Origin: Garcia nutans
Lineage: Eukaryota > Streptophyta > Magnoliopsida > Malpighiales > Euphorbiaceae
Assembly (NCBI GenBank): GCA_947685225.1
Contig: CANTUV010000024.1
Coordinates: 52,666,001-52,730,000, forward strand
Length of the DNA stretch: 64,000 nt
Direction of reading: 5' to 3'
The notes beneath the pieces were generated by a model. That model had not been told where the DNA came from. It did no database searches and saw only the letters and a program-made list of their open reading frames with translations. The position numbers and the translations under genes were made by a program. This document shows positions 22,502 through 37,200 of the stretch, piece after piece (position 1 is the first letter of the stretch; every line of letters begins with the position of its first letter).

Positions 22502-25470
22502 TGAGTATAAAATTATTTATATTAGTTAGTATGAGTTTGGTAAAGTGTATTTATATTGGTATGAGTTACTATATCTTTGTTATGAGTGTATTTACATTTA
22601 TATGAGTTATTATGAGTTCGGTATGGGTATAAATTTTTTATATGAGTTAGTAAGAGTTTGGTATGAGTGTATTTATATTGATGAGTTAGCATGAGTTTGG
22701 CAAGCGTATAAAATTGTTGATATGAATTAGTTTGTGTTTCGTATGTGTGTATTTAATTTAATGAGATAGCATGAGTATAAAATTATTGATTTGAGTTAGT
22801 ATGAGTTTGGCATTAGTGTATTTATATTGATATGAGTTAGTATGAGTTTGATATGGGTATAATATTATTGATATGAGTTAGAATAAGCTTGGTATGAGTG
22901 CATTTATATTTATGAGTATAAAATTATTGATATGACTTAGTAAGATTTCTGTATCAGTGTATTTATATTAATATTAGTTAGTATGAGTTCTATATGAGTG
23001 TATTTATATTGATTTGAGTTAGTATGAGTTTTGTATAAGTGTAAAATTATTGATATGAGTTAGTACGAGTTTGGTATTAGTGTATTTATATTGATATAAG
23101 TTAGTATGACTTTTGTATGAGTATAAAATTATTGATATGAGTTAGTATGAGTTTAATGTAAGTGTATTTTTATTTATATGAGTTAATATGAGTATAAAAT
23201 AATTGATATGAGTTAGTATGAGTTTGGCATTAGTATGAGCTTGGTATGAGTGCATTTATAATAATATGAGTTAGTATGAGTACAAAATTTTTCATATAAG
23301 TTAGTTTGAGTTCTGTATGAGTGTAATTATATTGATATGAGATAGTGTGAGTTCTATATAAGTATAAAATTATTGATAAAAGTTAGTATGAGTTTGGAAT
23401 GAGTGTATTTATATTGATATGAGTTAGTATGCTTTTGGTATGAGTATAAAATTATTGATATGAATTAATGAGTTTGACATGAGTATATTTATATTGATAT
23501 GAATTAGTATGTGTTTCATACGAGTATAATATTATTGATACGAGTTATTAGAAACTTGGTATGAGTGCATTTATGTTGATATGAGTTAGTATGAATATAT
23601 AATTATTGATATGAGTTAGTTTGATTTTGGTATGAATGTATTTATATTGATATGAGTTTGTATGAGTTTGGTATGAGCATAAAATTATTGATAGGAGCTA
23701 TTAGGAACTTGGTACGAATGAGTTTATATCTATATGAGTCAGTATGAGTTTGATATGAGTATAAAATTATTGATATGAGCTAGTATGTGTTTGGTATGAG
23801 TGTATTTATGCCTATATGAGTTATTATGAGTTTGATATGATTGTATATATATTTATATGAGTTAATATGAGTTTAGTATGAGTGTATTCATACTGATGAG
23901 TTAGTATATGTTTATTTATATTTATACGAGTTAGTATGGGTTCTGTTTGAGTATAAAATTATTGATATGAGTTAGTATGAGTTTGGCATGAGTATATTTA
24001 TATCGATAAGAGTTAGTATGAGTTTGGTATGAGTATAAAATTATTGATATGAGTTAATATGAGTTTTGTAGTTGTGTATTTATATTGATATGAGTTTGTA
24101 TAAGTGTATTTATATTGATATGAGTTAGCATGGGTTCTGTATGAGCATAAAATTATTGATATGAGTTAGTATGAGTTTGGTATGAGTGCAAAATTATGGA
24201 TTTAAATTTGCATGAGTTTGATATGATTTTTATTGATGAGTTAGCATGGGTTTGGCATGAGTATAAAATTATTGATTTTTGTTAGTACGAGTTTTGTATT
24301 AGAGTATTTATATTGATATGAGTTAGTATGAGTTTCATATGAGTATAATATTGTTGATATGTGTTAGTATGAGCTTGGTATGAGTGCATTTATATTGATA
24401 TGTCTTAGTATGAGTATAACATTATTGATATGAGCTAGTATGAGTTTGGCATGAGTTTATTTATATTGATATGGGTTAGTATGAGCATAAAATTTTTACT
24501 ATCAGTTTGTATGAGTTTTGTATGAGTGTATTAATATTTTTTGAGTTCGATGAGTTTGGTATGAGTATAAAATTATTGACAAGAGTTATTCTGAGTTTGG
24601 TATGAGTGTATTTTTATTGATATGGTTTAGTATGAGTTTTCTATGAGCATAAAATCATTGATATCAGTTAGTATGAGTTTGGTATGAGTGTATTTATATT
24701 GATATGAATTAGTATGAGTTTTGTATGATATAAAATTATTAATATCAGTTAGTATGAGTTTGGTATACGTATATTTATATCGATATGAGTTAGTATGAGT
24801 TCTATATGAGTATTAATTTATTGATATGAGTTTATATTTGTTTGGCAGTAGTGTGTATATATTGATATGAGTTAGTATGAGTGCATTTATATTGATATGA
24901 GTTAGTAGGAGTTTGGTATGAGCATAAAATTATTGATATAACTTAGTATGTAATTATAGAATTATGGATATGAGTCAGTATGAGTTTGGTATGAGGTTAT
25001 TTATATTGATATGAGTTAGTATGAGTAAATTTTTTATATGAGTTAGTATGTGCTTAGTATTAGTGCATTTTTGTTGATATGAGTTAGATGAGTTTGGTAT
25101 GAGTGCATTTCAATTGATATGAGTTAGTATAAGTTTGGTAAGATTATATTTATATTGATATGAGTTACGATATGTTTGTTATGAGTGTATTTATATTGAT
25201 ATGAGTTAGCATGAGTTCTGTATGAGTCTAAAATTATTGATATGAGTTTCTATTAGTTTTGCACTAGTGTGTTTATATTGATATGAGTTAGTATGAGTGC
25301 ATTTATATTGATATGAGTTAGTATGTGTTTGGCATGAGTTTATTTATATTGATATGAGTTAGTATGAGTTCTGTATGAGTATAAAATTAATGATATCAGT
25401 TTGTATTTGTTTGGCATTAGTGTGTTTATATTGATATGAGTTTGTATGAGTGCATTTATGTTGATATGAG
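22502..25470 (+). repeat. Segmental copy, right partner (pair with 14081-17060)
   Basis: Matches 14081-17060 with few single-base differences, for example GCCTAAA at 15724 against GCATAAA here. The left boundary is abrupt: the sequence before 22490 belongs to a different higher-order repeat type, so this is a clear recombination junction within the array. Confidence 0.8.
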
Positions 25471-28400
25471 TTAGTAGGAGTTTGGTATGAATATAAAATT
25501 ATTGATATGAGTTAGTAGGAGTTTGGTATGAGCATAAAATTATTGATATGAGTTAGTATGAGTTTGTATGAATGTTATTATATTGATGTAAGTTACTATC
25601 AGTTTGGTATGAGTGTATTTATATTGATATGAGTTAGATGAGTTTAGTATGAGTATAAAATTATTGATATGAGTTTATACTTGTTTGGCATGAGTTTGTA
25701 TGAGTGCATTTATAATTATATGAGTTAGTAGGAGTTCGATATGAGCATTAAATTATTGATGTCAATTAGTATGAGTTTGGCATGAGTTTATTTGTATTAA
25801 TGTGAGTTAGTATGAGTATAAAATTATTGATACGAGTTACCATGAGTTTGGTATGAGTGTATTTATATTGATATGAGTTAGTATGAGTTAGTACGAGTAT
25901 AAAATTAATGATATGAGTTTGTATTTTTTTGGGATTAGTGTGTTTATATTGATATGAGTTTGTATGAGTGCATTCATATTGATATGATTTAGTAGGAGTT
26001 TGGTATGAGTATAAAATTATTGATATGAGTTAGTATGAGTTTGGTATGAGTGCATTTATGTTGATATGAGTTAGTATGAGTATAAAAGTATTGACATGAG
26101 TTAGTATGATTTTGGTATGAATGTATTTATATTGATATGAGTTTGTATGAGTTATGTATTAATATTAAATTATTGATATGACTAGCATGAGTTTGGTTTG
26201 AGTGTATTTTTATTAATATGAGTTAGTATGAGTTCTGTATGAGTACAAAATTATTTATAGGAGTTAGTATTAGTTTGGTATTAGTGTGTTTATGTTGATA
26301 TGAGTTAGTATGAGTGCATTTACATTGATATGAGTTAGTATCGGTGCATTTATATTGATATGAGTTAGTGTGAGTTTGGTATGAGTATAAAATTATTTAT
26401 ATGAGTTAGTATGTCTTTGGCATGAGTGTATTTACATTGATATGAGTTATTATAAGTTTCGTATGAGTGTGTTTATATTTGATTTGAGTTAGTATGAGTT
26501 TGGTATGATTATAAAATCATTGATATGAGTTAGTATGAGTTTGTTATGATTGTATTTTTATTGTTATCAGCATAATAATGATGATTTGAGTTAGTAGGAA
26601 CTTGGTATGAGTGCATTTTTGTTGATATGGGTTAGTATGAGTATAAAATTATTGATATGAGTTAGTATGATTTTGGTATGAAAGTATTTATATTGATATG
26701 AGTTAGATGAGTTTTGCATGAGTATAAAATTATTGATATGAGTTTGTATTTGTTTGGCATGAGTTTGTATTAGTGCATTTATAATTATATAAGTTAGTCG
26801 GAGTTTGGTATGAGCATAAAATTATTGATGTCAATTAGTATGAGTTTGGCATGAGTTTATTTGTATTAATGTGAGTTAGTATTAGTATAAAATTATTGAT
26901 ACGAGTTACCATGAGTTTGGTATGATTGTATTTATATTGATATGAGATAGTACGAGTATAAAATTAATGATATGAGTTTGTATTTTTTTGGCATTAGTGT
27001 GTTTATATTGATATGAGTTTGTATGAATGCATTCATATTGATATGAGTTAGTAGGAGTTTGGTATGAGTATAAAATTATTGATATGAGTTAGTATGAGTT
27101 TGGTATGAGTGCATTTATGTTGATATGAGTTAGTATGAGTATAAAAGTATTGACATGAGTTAGTAAGATTTTGGTATGAATGTATTTATATTGATATGAG
27201 TTTGTATGAGTTATGTATTAAAATTAATTTATTGATATGACTAGCATGAGTTTGGTTTGAGTGTATTTTTATTGATATGAGTTAGTATGAGTTCTGTATG
27301 AGTACAAAATTATTTATATGAGTTAGTATTAGTTTGGTATTAGTGTGTTTATATTGATATGAGTTAGAATGAGTGCATTTACATTGATATGAGTTAGTAT
27401 CGGTGCATTTATATTGATATGAGTTAGTGTGAGTTTGGTATGAGTAGAAAATTATTTATATGAGTTAGTATGTCTTTGGCATGAGTGTATTTACATTGAT
27501 ATGTGTTATTATAAGTTTCGTATGAGTGTGTTTATATTTGATTTGAGTTAGTATGAGTTTGGAATGATTATAAAATCATTGATATGAGTTAGTATGAGTT
27601 TGTTATGATTGTATTTTTATTGTTATCAGCATAATAATGTTGATTTGAGTTAGTATGAACTAGGTATGAGTGCATTTATGTTGATATGGGTTAGTATCAG
27701 TATAAAATTATTGATATGAGTTAGTATGATTTTGGTATGAAATTATTTATATTGATATGAGTTAGCATGGGTTCTGTATGAGCATAAAATTATTGATATG
27801 AGTTAGTATGAGTTTGGTATGAGTGCAAAGTTATGGATTTGAGTTTGCATGAGTTTGATATGATTTTTATTGATGAGTTAGCATGAGTTTGGCATGAGTA
27901 TAAAATTATTGATTTTTGTTAGTACTAGTTTTGTATTAGAGTATTTATATTGATATGAGTTAGTATGAGTTTCATATGAGTATAATATTGTTGATATGTG
28001 TTAGTATGAGCTTGGTATGAGTGCATTTATATTGATATGACTTAGTATGAGTTAACATTATTGATGTGAGCTAGTATGAGTTTGGCATGAATTTATTTAT
28101 ATTGAAATGGGTTAGTATGAGCATAAAATTATTGCTATCAGTTTGTATGAGTTTTGTATGTGTGTATTAATATTTTTTGAGTTAGATGAGTTTGGTATGA
28201 GTATAAAATTATTGACAAGAGTTCTTCTGAGTTTGGTATGAGTGTATTTTTATTGATATGGGTTAGTATGAGTTTTCTATGAGCATGAAATTATTGATAT
28301 GAGTTAGTATGAGTTTGGTATGAGTGTATTTATATTCATATGAATTAGTATGAGTTTTGTATGAGTATAAAATTATTAATATGAGTTAGTATGAGTTTGG

Positions 28401-31257
28401 TATACGTATATTTATATTGATATGAGTTAGTATGAGTTCTATATGAGTACTAATATATTGATATGAGTTTATATTTGTTTGGCAGTAGTGTGTATATATT
28501 GATATGAGTTAGTATGAGTGCATTTATATTGATATGAGTTAGTAGGAGTTTGGTATGAGCATAAAATTATTGATATGACTTAGTATGTAATTATGGAATT
28601 ATGGATATGAGTCAGTATGAGTTTGGTATGAGGTTATTTATATTGATATGAGTTAGTACGAGTAAATTTTTTATATGAGTGCATTTATGTTGACATGAGT
28701 TAGATGAGTTTGGTAAGATTGTATTTATATTGATATGAGTTACGATATATTTGTTATGAGTGTATTGATATTGATATGAGTTAGCATGAGTTCTCTATGA
28801 GTCTAAAATTATTGATATGAGTTTCTATTAGTTTTGCACTAGTGTGTTTATATTGATATGAGTTAGTATGAGTGCATTTATATTGATATGAGTTAGTATG
28901 AGTTTGGCATGAGTTTATTTATATTGATATGAGTTAGTATGAGTTCTGTATGAGTATAAAATTAATGATATGAGTTTGTATTTGTTTGGCATTAGTGTGT
29001 TTATATTGATATGAGTTTGTATGAGTGCATTTATATTGATATGAGTTAGTAGGAGTTTGGTATGAGTATAAAATTATTGATATCAGTTAGTAGGAGTTTG
29101 GCATTAGAGTATTTATATTGATATGAGTTAGTATGAGTTTCATATGAGTATAATATTGTTGATATGTGTTAGTATGAGCTTGGTATGAGTGCATTTATAT
29201 TGATATGACTTAGTATAAGTATAACATTATTGATATGAGCTAGTATGAGTTTGGCATGAATTTATTTATATTGAAATGGGTTAGTATGAGCATAAAATTA
29301 TTGCTATCAGTTTGTATGAGTTTTGTATGAGTGTATTAATATTTTTTGAGTTAGATGAGTTTGGTATGAGTATAAAATTATTGACAAGAGTTCTTCTGAG
29401 TTTGGTATGAGTGTATTTTTATTGATATGGGTTAGTATGAGTTTTCTATGAGCATGAAAATATTGATATGAGTTAGTATGAGTTTGGTATGAGTGTATTT
29501 ATATTCATATGAATTAGTATGAGTTTTGTATGAGTATAAAATTATTAATATGAGTTAGTATGAGTTTAGTATACGTATATTTATATTGATATGAGTTAGT
29601 ATGAGTTCTATATGAGTACTAATTTATTGATATGAGTTTATATTTGTTTGGCAGTAGTGTGTATATATTGATATGAGTTAGTATGAGTGCATTTATATTG
29701 ATATGAGTTAGTAGGAGTTTGGTATGAGCATAAAATTATTGATATGACTTAGTATGTAATTATGGAATTATGGATATGAGTCAGTATGAGTTTGGTATGA
29801 GGTTATTTATATTGATATGAGTTAGTACGAGTAAATTTTTTTTATGAGTTAGTATGTGCTTGGTATTAGTGCATTTCTGTTGACATGAGTTAGATGAGTT
29901 TGGTATGAGTGCATTTCAATTGATATGAGTTAGTATACGTTTTGGTATGAGTTTAAATATATTGATATGAGATAGTATGAGTTTGGTAAGATTGTATTTA
30001 TATTGATATGAGTTACGATATATTTGTTATGAGTGTATTTATATTGATATGAGTTAGCATGAGTTCTCTATGAGTCTAAAATTATTGATATGAGTTTCTA
30101 TTAGTTTTGCACTAGTGTGTTTATATTGATATGAGTTAGTATGAGTGCATTTATATTGATATGAGTTAGTATGAGTTTGGCATGAGTTTATTTATATTAA
30201 TATTAGTTAGTATGAGTTCTATATGAGTGTATTTATATTGATTTGAGTTAGTATGAGTTTTGTATAAGTGTAAAATTATTGATATGAGTTAGTACGAGTT
30301 TAGTATTAGTGTATTTATATTGATATAAGTTAGTATGACTTTTGTATGAGTATAAAATTATTGATATGAGTTAGTATGAGTTTAATGTAAGTGTATTTTT
30401 ATTTATATGAGTTAATATGAGTATAAAATAATTGATATGAGTTAGTATGAGTTTGGTATACGTATATTTATATTGATATGAGTTAGTATGAGTTCTATAT
30501 GAGTACTAATTTATTGATATGAGTTTATATTTGTTTGGCAGTAGTGTGTATATATTGATATGAGTTAGTATGAGTATATTTATATTGATATGAGTTAGTA
30601 GGAGTTTGGTATGAGCATAAAATTATTGATATGACATAGTATGTAATTATGGAATTATGGATATGAGTCAGTATGAGTTTGGTATGAGGTTATTTATATT
30701 GATATGTGTTAGTACGAGTAAATTTTTTATATGAGTGCATTTCTGTTGACATGAGTTAGATGAGTTTGGTAAGATTGTATTTATATTGATATGAGTTACG
30801 ATATATTTTTTATGAGTGTATTTATATTGATATGAGTTAGCATGAGTTCTCTATGAGTCTAAAATTATTGATATGAGTTTCTATTAGTTTTGCACTAGTG
30901 TGTTTATATTGATATGAGTTAGTATGAGTGCATTTATATTGATATGAGTTAGTATGAGTTTGGCATGAGTTTATTTATATTGATATGAGTTAGTATGAGT
31001 TCTGTATGAGTATAAAATTAATGATATGAGTTTGTATTTGTTTGGCATTAGTGTGTTTATATTGATATGAGTTTGTATGAGTGCATTTATATTGATATGA
31101 GTTAGTAGGAGTTTGGTATGAGTATAAAATTATTGATATCAGTTAGTAGGAGTTTGGTATGAGCATAAAATTATTGATATGAGTTTGTATGAATGTTATT
31201 ATATTGATATAAGTTACTATCAGTTTGGTATGAGTGTATTTATATTGATATGAGTTA

Positions 31258-34200
31258 GACGAGTTTGGTATGAGTATAAAATTATTGATATGAGTTTATA
31301 CTTGTTTGGCATGAGTTTGTATGAGTGCATTTATAATTATATGAGTTAGTAGGAGTTTGGTATGAGCATAAAATTATTGATGTCAATTAGTATGAGTTTG
31401 GCATGAGTTTATTTGTATTAATGTGAGTTAGTATGAGTATAAAATTATTGATACGAGTTACCATGAGTTTGGTATGAGTGTATTTATATTGATATGAGTT
31501 AGTATGAGTTAGTACGAGTATAAAATTAATGATATGAGTTTGTATTTTTTTGGGATTAGTGTGTTTATATTGATATGAGTTTGTATGAGTGCATTCATAT
31601 TGATATGAGTTAGTAGGAGTTTGGTATGAGCATAAAATTATTGATATGAGTTAGTATGAGTTTGGTATGAGTTCATTTATGTTGATATGAGTTAGTATGA
31701 GTATAAAAGTATTGACATGAGTTAGTATGATTTTGGTATGAATGTGTTTATATTGATATGAGTTTGTATGAGTTCTGTATTAATATTAAATTATTGATAT
31801 GACTAGCATGAGTTTGGTTTGAGTGTATTTTTATTAATATGAGTTAGTATGAGTTCTGTATGAGTACAAAATTATTTATATCAGTTAGCATTAGTTTGGT
31901 ATTAGTGTGTTTATGTTGATATGAGTTAGTATGAGTGCATTTACATTGATATGAGTTAGTATCGGTGCATTTATATTGATATGAGTTAGTGTGAGTTTGG
32001 TATGAGTATAAAATTATTTATATGAGTTAGTATGTCTTTGGCATGAGTGTATTTACATTGATATGAGTTATTATAAGTTTCGTATGAGTGTGTTTATATT
32101 TGATTTGAGTTAGTATGAGTTTGGTATGATTATAAAATCATTGACATGAGTTAGTATGAGTTTGTTATGATTGTATTTTTATTGTTATCAGCATAATAAT
32201 GATGATTTGAGTTAGTAGGAACTTGGTATGAGTGCATTTTTGTTGATATGGGTTAGTATGAGTATAAAATTATTGATATGAGTTAGTATGATTTTGGTAT
32301 GAAACTATTTATATTGATATGAGTTAGATGAGTTTTGCATGAGTATAAAATTATTGATATGAGTTTGTATTTGTTTGGCCTGTGTTTGTATTAGTGCATT
32401 TATAATTATATAAGTTAGTCGGAGTTTGGTATGAGCATAAAATTATTGATGTGAGTTAGTATGAGTATAAAATTATTGATACGAGTTACCATGAGTTTGG
32501 TATGATTGTATTTATATTGATATGAGATAGTATGAGTTAGTACGAGTATAAAATTAATGATATGAGTTTGTATTTTTTTGGCATTAGTGTGTTTATATTG
32601 ATATGAGTTTGTATGAATGCATTCATATTGATATGAGTTAGTAGGAGTTTGGTATGAGTATAAAATTATTGATATGAGTTAGTATGAGTTTGGTATGAGT
32701 GCATTTATGTTGATATGAGTTAGTATGAGTATAAAAGTATTGACATGAGTTAGTATGATTTTGGTATGAATGTATTTATATTGATATGAGTTTGTATGAG
32801 TTATGTATTAATATTAAATTATTGATATGACTAGCATGAGTTTGGTTTGAGTGTATTTTTATTGATTTGAGTTAGTATGAGTTCTGTATGAGTACAAAAT
32901 TATTTATATGAGTTAGTATTAGTTTGGTATTAGTGTGTTTATATTGATATGAGTTAGTATGAGTGCATTTACATTGATATGAGTTAGTATCGGTGCATTT
33001 ATATTGATATGAGTTAGTGTGAGTTTGGTATGAGTATAAAATTATTTATATGAGTTAGTATGTCTTTGGCATGAGTGTATTTACATTGATATGAGTTATT
33101 ATAAGTTTCGTATGAGTGTGTTTATATTTGATTTGAGTTAGTATGAGTTTGGTATGATTATAAAATCATTGATATGAGTTAGTATGAGTTTGTTATGATT
33201 GTATTTTTATTGTTATCAGCATAATAATGTTGATTTGAGTTAGTATGAACTTGGTATGAGTGCATTTATGTTGATATGGGTTAGTATGAGTATAAAATTA
33301 TTGATATGAGTTAGTATGATTTTGGTATGAAAGTATTTATATTGATATGAGTTAGCATGGGTTCTGTATGAGCATAAAATTATTGATATGAGTTAGTATG
33401 AGTTTGGTATGAGTGCAAAGTTATGGATTTGAGTTTGCATGAGTTTGATATGATTTTTATTGATGAGTTAGCATGAGTTTGGCATGAGTATAAAATTATT
33501 GATTTTTGTTAGTATTAGTTTTGTATTAGAGTATTTATATTGATATGAGTTAGTATGAGTTTCATATGAGTATAATATTGTTGATATGTGTTAGTATGAG
33601 CTTGGTATGAGTGCATTTATATTGATATGACTTAGTATAAGTATAACATTATTGATATGAGCTAGTATGAGTTTGGCATGAATTTATTTATATTGAAATG
33701 GGTTAGTATGAGCATAAAATTATTGCTATCAGTTTGTATGAGTTTTGTATGAGTGTATTAATATTTTTTGAGTTAGATGAGTTTGGTATGAGTATAAAAT
33801 TATTGACAAGAGTTCTTCTGAGTTTGGTATGAGTGTATATTTATTGATATGGGTTAGTATGAGTTTTCTATGAGCATGAAATTATTGATATGAGTTAGTA
33901 TGAGTTTGGTATGAGTGTATTTATATTCATATGAATTAGTATGAGTTTTGTATGAGTATAAAATTATTAATATGAGTTAGTATGAGTTTGGTATATGTAT
34001 ATTTATATTGATATGAGTTAGTATGAGTTCTATATGAGTACTAATTTATTGATATGAGTTTATATTTGTTTGGCAGTAGTGTGTATATATTGATATGAGT
34101 TAGTATGAGTATATTTATATTGATATGAGTTAGTAGGAGTTTGGTATGAGCATAAAATTATTGATATGACTTAGTATGTAATTATGGAATTATGGATATG

Positions 34201-37200
34201 AGTCAGTATGAGTTTGGTATGAGGTTATTTAGATTGATATGAGTTAGTACGAGTAAATTTTTTATATGAGTTAGTATGTGCTTGGTATTAGTGCATTTCT
34301 GTTGACATGAGATAGTATGAGTTTGGTAAGATTGTATTTATATTGATATGAGTTACGATATATTTGTTATGAGTGTATTTATATTGATATGAGTTAGCAT
34401 GAGTTCTCTATGAGTCTAAAATTATTGATATGAGTTTCTATTAGTTTTGCACTAGTGTGTTTATATTGATATGAGTTAGTATGAGTGCATTTATATTGAT
34501 ATGAGTTAGTATGAGTTTGGCATGAGTTTATTTATATTGATATGAGTTAGTATGAGTTCTGTATGAGTATAAAATTAATGATATGAGTTTGTATTTGTTT
34601 GGCATTAGTTTGTTTATATTGATATGAGTTTGTATGAGTGCATTTATATTGATATGAGTTAGTAGGAGTTTGGTATGAGTATAAAATTATTGATATCAGT
34701 TAGTAGGAGTTTGGTATGAGCATAAAATTATTGATATGAGTTAGTATGAGTTTGTATGAATGTTATTATATTGATATAAGTTACTATCAGTTTGGTATGA
34801 GTGTATTTATATTGATATGAGTTAGACGAGTTTGGTATGAGTATAAAATTATTGATATGAGTTTATACTTGTTTGGCATGAGTTTGTATGAGTGCATTTA
34901 TAATTATATGAGTTAGTAGGAGTTTGGTATGAGCATAAAATTATTGATGTCAATTAGTATGAGTTTGGCATGAGTTTATTTGTATTAATGTGAGTTAGTA
35001 TGAGTATAAAATTATTGATACGAGTTACCATGAGTTTGGTATGAGTGTATTTATATTGATATGAGTTAGTATGAGTTAGTACGAGTATAAAATTAATGAT
35101 ATGAGTTTGTATTTTTTTGGGATTAGTGTGTTTATATTGATATGAGTTTGTATGAGTGCATTCATATTGATATGAGTTAGTAGGAGATTGGTATGAGCAT
35201 AAAATTATTGATATGAGTTAGTATGAGTTTGGTATGAGTTCATTTATGTTGATATGAGTTAGTATGAGTATAAAAGTATTGACATGAGTTAGTATGATTT
35301 TGGTATGAATGTGTTTATATTGATATGAGTTTGTATGAGTTCTGTATTAATATTAAATTATTGATATGACTAGCATGAGTTTGGTTTGAGTGTATTTTTA
35401 TTAATATGAGTTAGTATGAGTTCTGTATGAGTACAAAATTATTTATATCAGTTAGTATTAGTTTGGTATTAGTGTGTTTATGTTGATATGAGTTAGTATG
35501 AGTGCATTTACATTGATATGAGTTAGTATCGGTGCATTTATATTGATATGAGTTAGTGTGAGTTTGGTATGAGTATAAAATTATTTATATGAGTTAGTAT
35601 GTCTTTGGCATGAGTGTATTTACATTGATATGAGTTATTATAAGTTTCGTATGAGTGTGTTTATATTTGATTTGAGTTAGTATGAGTTTGGTATGATTAT
35701 AAAATCATTGACATGAGTTAGTATGAGTTTGTTATGATTGTATTTTTATTGTTATCAGCATAATAATGATGATTTGAGTTAGTAGGAACTTGGTATGAGT
35801 GCATTTTTGTTGATATGGGTTAGTATGAGTACAAAATTATTGATATGAGTTAGTATGATTTTGGTATGAAACTATTTATATTGATATGAGTTAGATGAGT
35901 TTTGCATGAGTATAAAATTATTGATATGAGTTTGTATTTGTTTGGCCTGTGTTTGTATTAGTGCATTTATAATTATATAAGTTAGTCGGAGTTTGGTATG
36001 AGCATAAAATTATTGATGTGAGTTAGTATGAGTATAAAATTATTGATACGAGTTACCATGAGTTTGGTATGATTGTATTTATATTGATATGAGATAGTAT
36101 GAGTTAGTACGAGTATAAAATTAATGATATGAGTTTGTATTTTTTTGGCATTAGTGTGTTTATATTGATATGAGTTTGTATGAATGCATTCATATTGATA
36201 TGAGTTAGTAGGAGTTTGGTATGAGTATAAAATTATTGATATGAGTTAGTATGAGTTAGGTATGAGTGAATTTATGTTGATATGAGTTAGTATGAGTATA
36301 AAAGTATTGACATGAGTTAGTATGATTTTGGTATGAATGTATTTATATTGATATGAGTTTGTATGAGTTATGTATTAATATTAAATTATTGATATGACTA
36401 GCATGAGTTTGGTTTGAGTGTATTTTTATTGATATGAGTTAGTATGAGTTCTGTATGAGTACAAAATTATTTATATGAGTTAGTATTAGTTTGGTATTAG
36501 TGTGTTTATATTGATATGAGTTAGTATGAGTGCATTTACATTGATATGAGTTAGTATCGGTGCATTTATATTGATATGAGTTAGTGTGAGTTTGGTATGA
36601 GTATAAAATTATTTATATGAGTTAGTATGTCTTTGGCATGAGTGTATTTACATTGATATGAGTTATTATAAGTTTCGTATGAGTGTGTTTATATTTGATT
36701 TGAGTTAGTATGAGTTTGGTATGATTATAAAATCATTGATATGAGTTAGTATGAGTTTGTTATGATTGTATTTTTATTGTTATCAGCATAATAATGTTGA
36801 TTTGAGTTAGTATGAACTTGGTATGAGTGCATTTATGTTGATATGGGTTAGTATGAGTATAAAATTATTGATATGAGTTAGTATGATTTTGGTATGAAAG
36901 TATTTATATTGATATGAGTTAGCATGGGTTCTGTATGAGCATAAAATTATTGATATGAGTTAGTATGAGTTTGGTATGAGTGCAAAGTTATGGATTTGAG
37001 TTTGCATGAGTTTGATATGATTTTTATTGATGAGTTAGCATGAGTTTGGCATGAGTATAAAATTATTGATTTTTGTTAGTACTAGTTTTGTATTAGAGTA
37101 TTTATATTGATATGAGTTAGTATGAGTTTCATATGAGTATAATATTGTTGATATGTGTTAGTATGAGCTTGGTATGAGTGCATTTATATTGATATGACTT

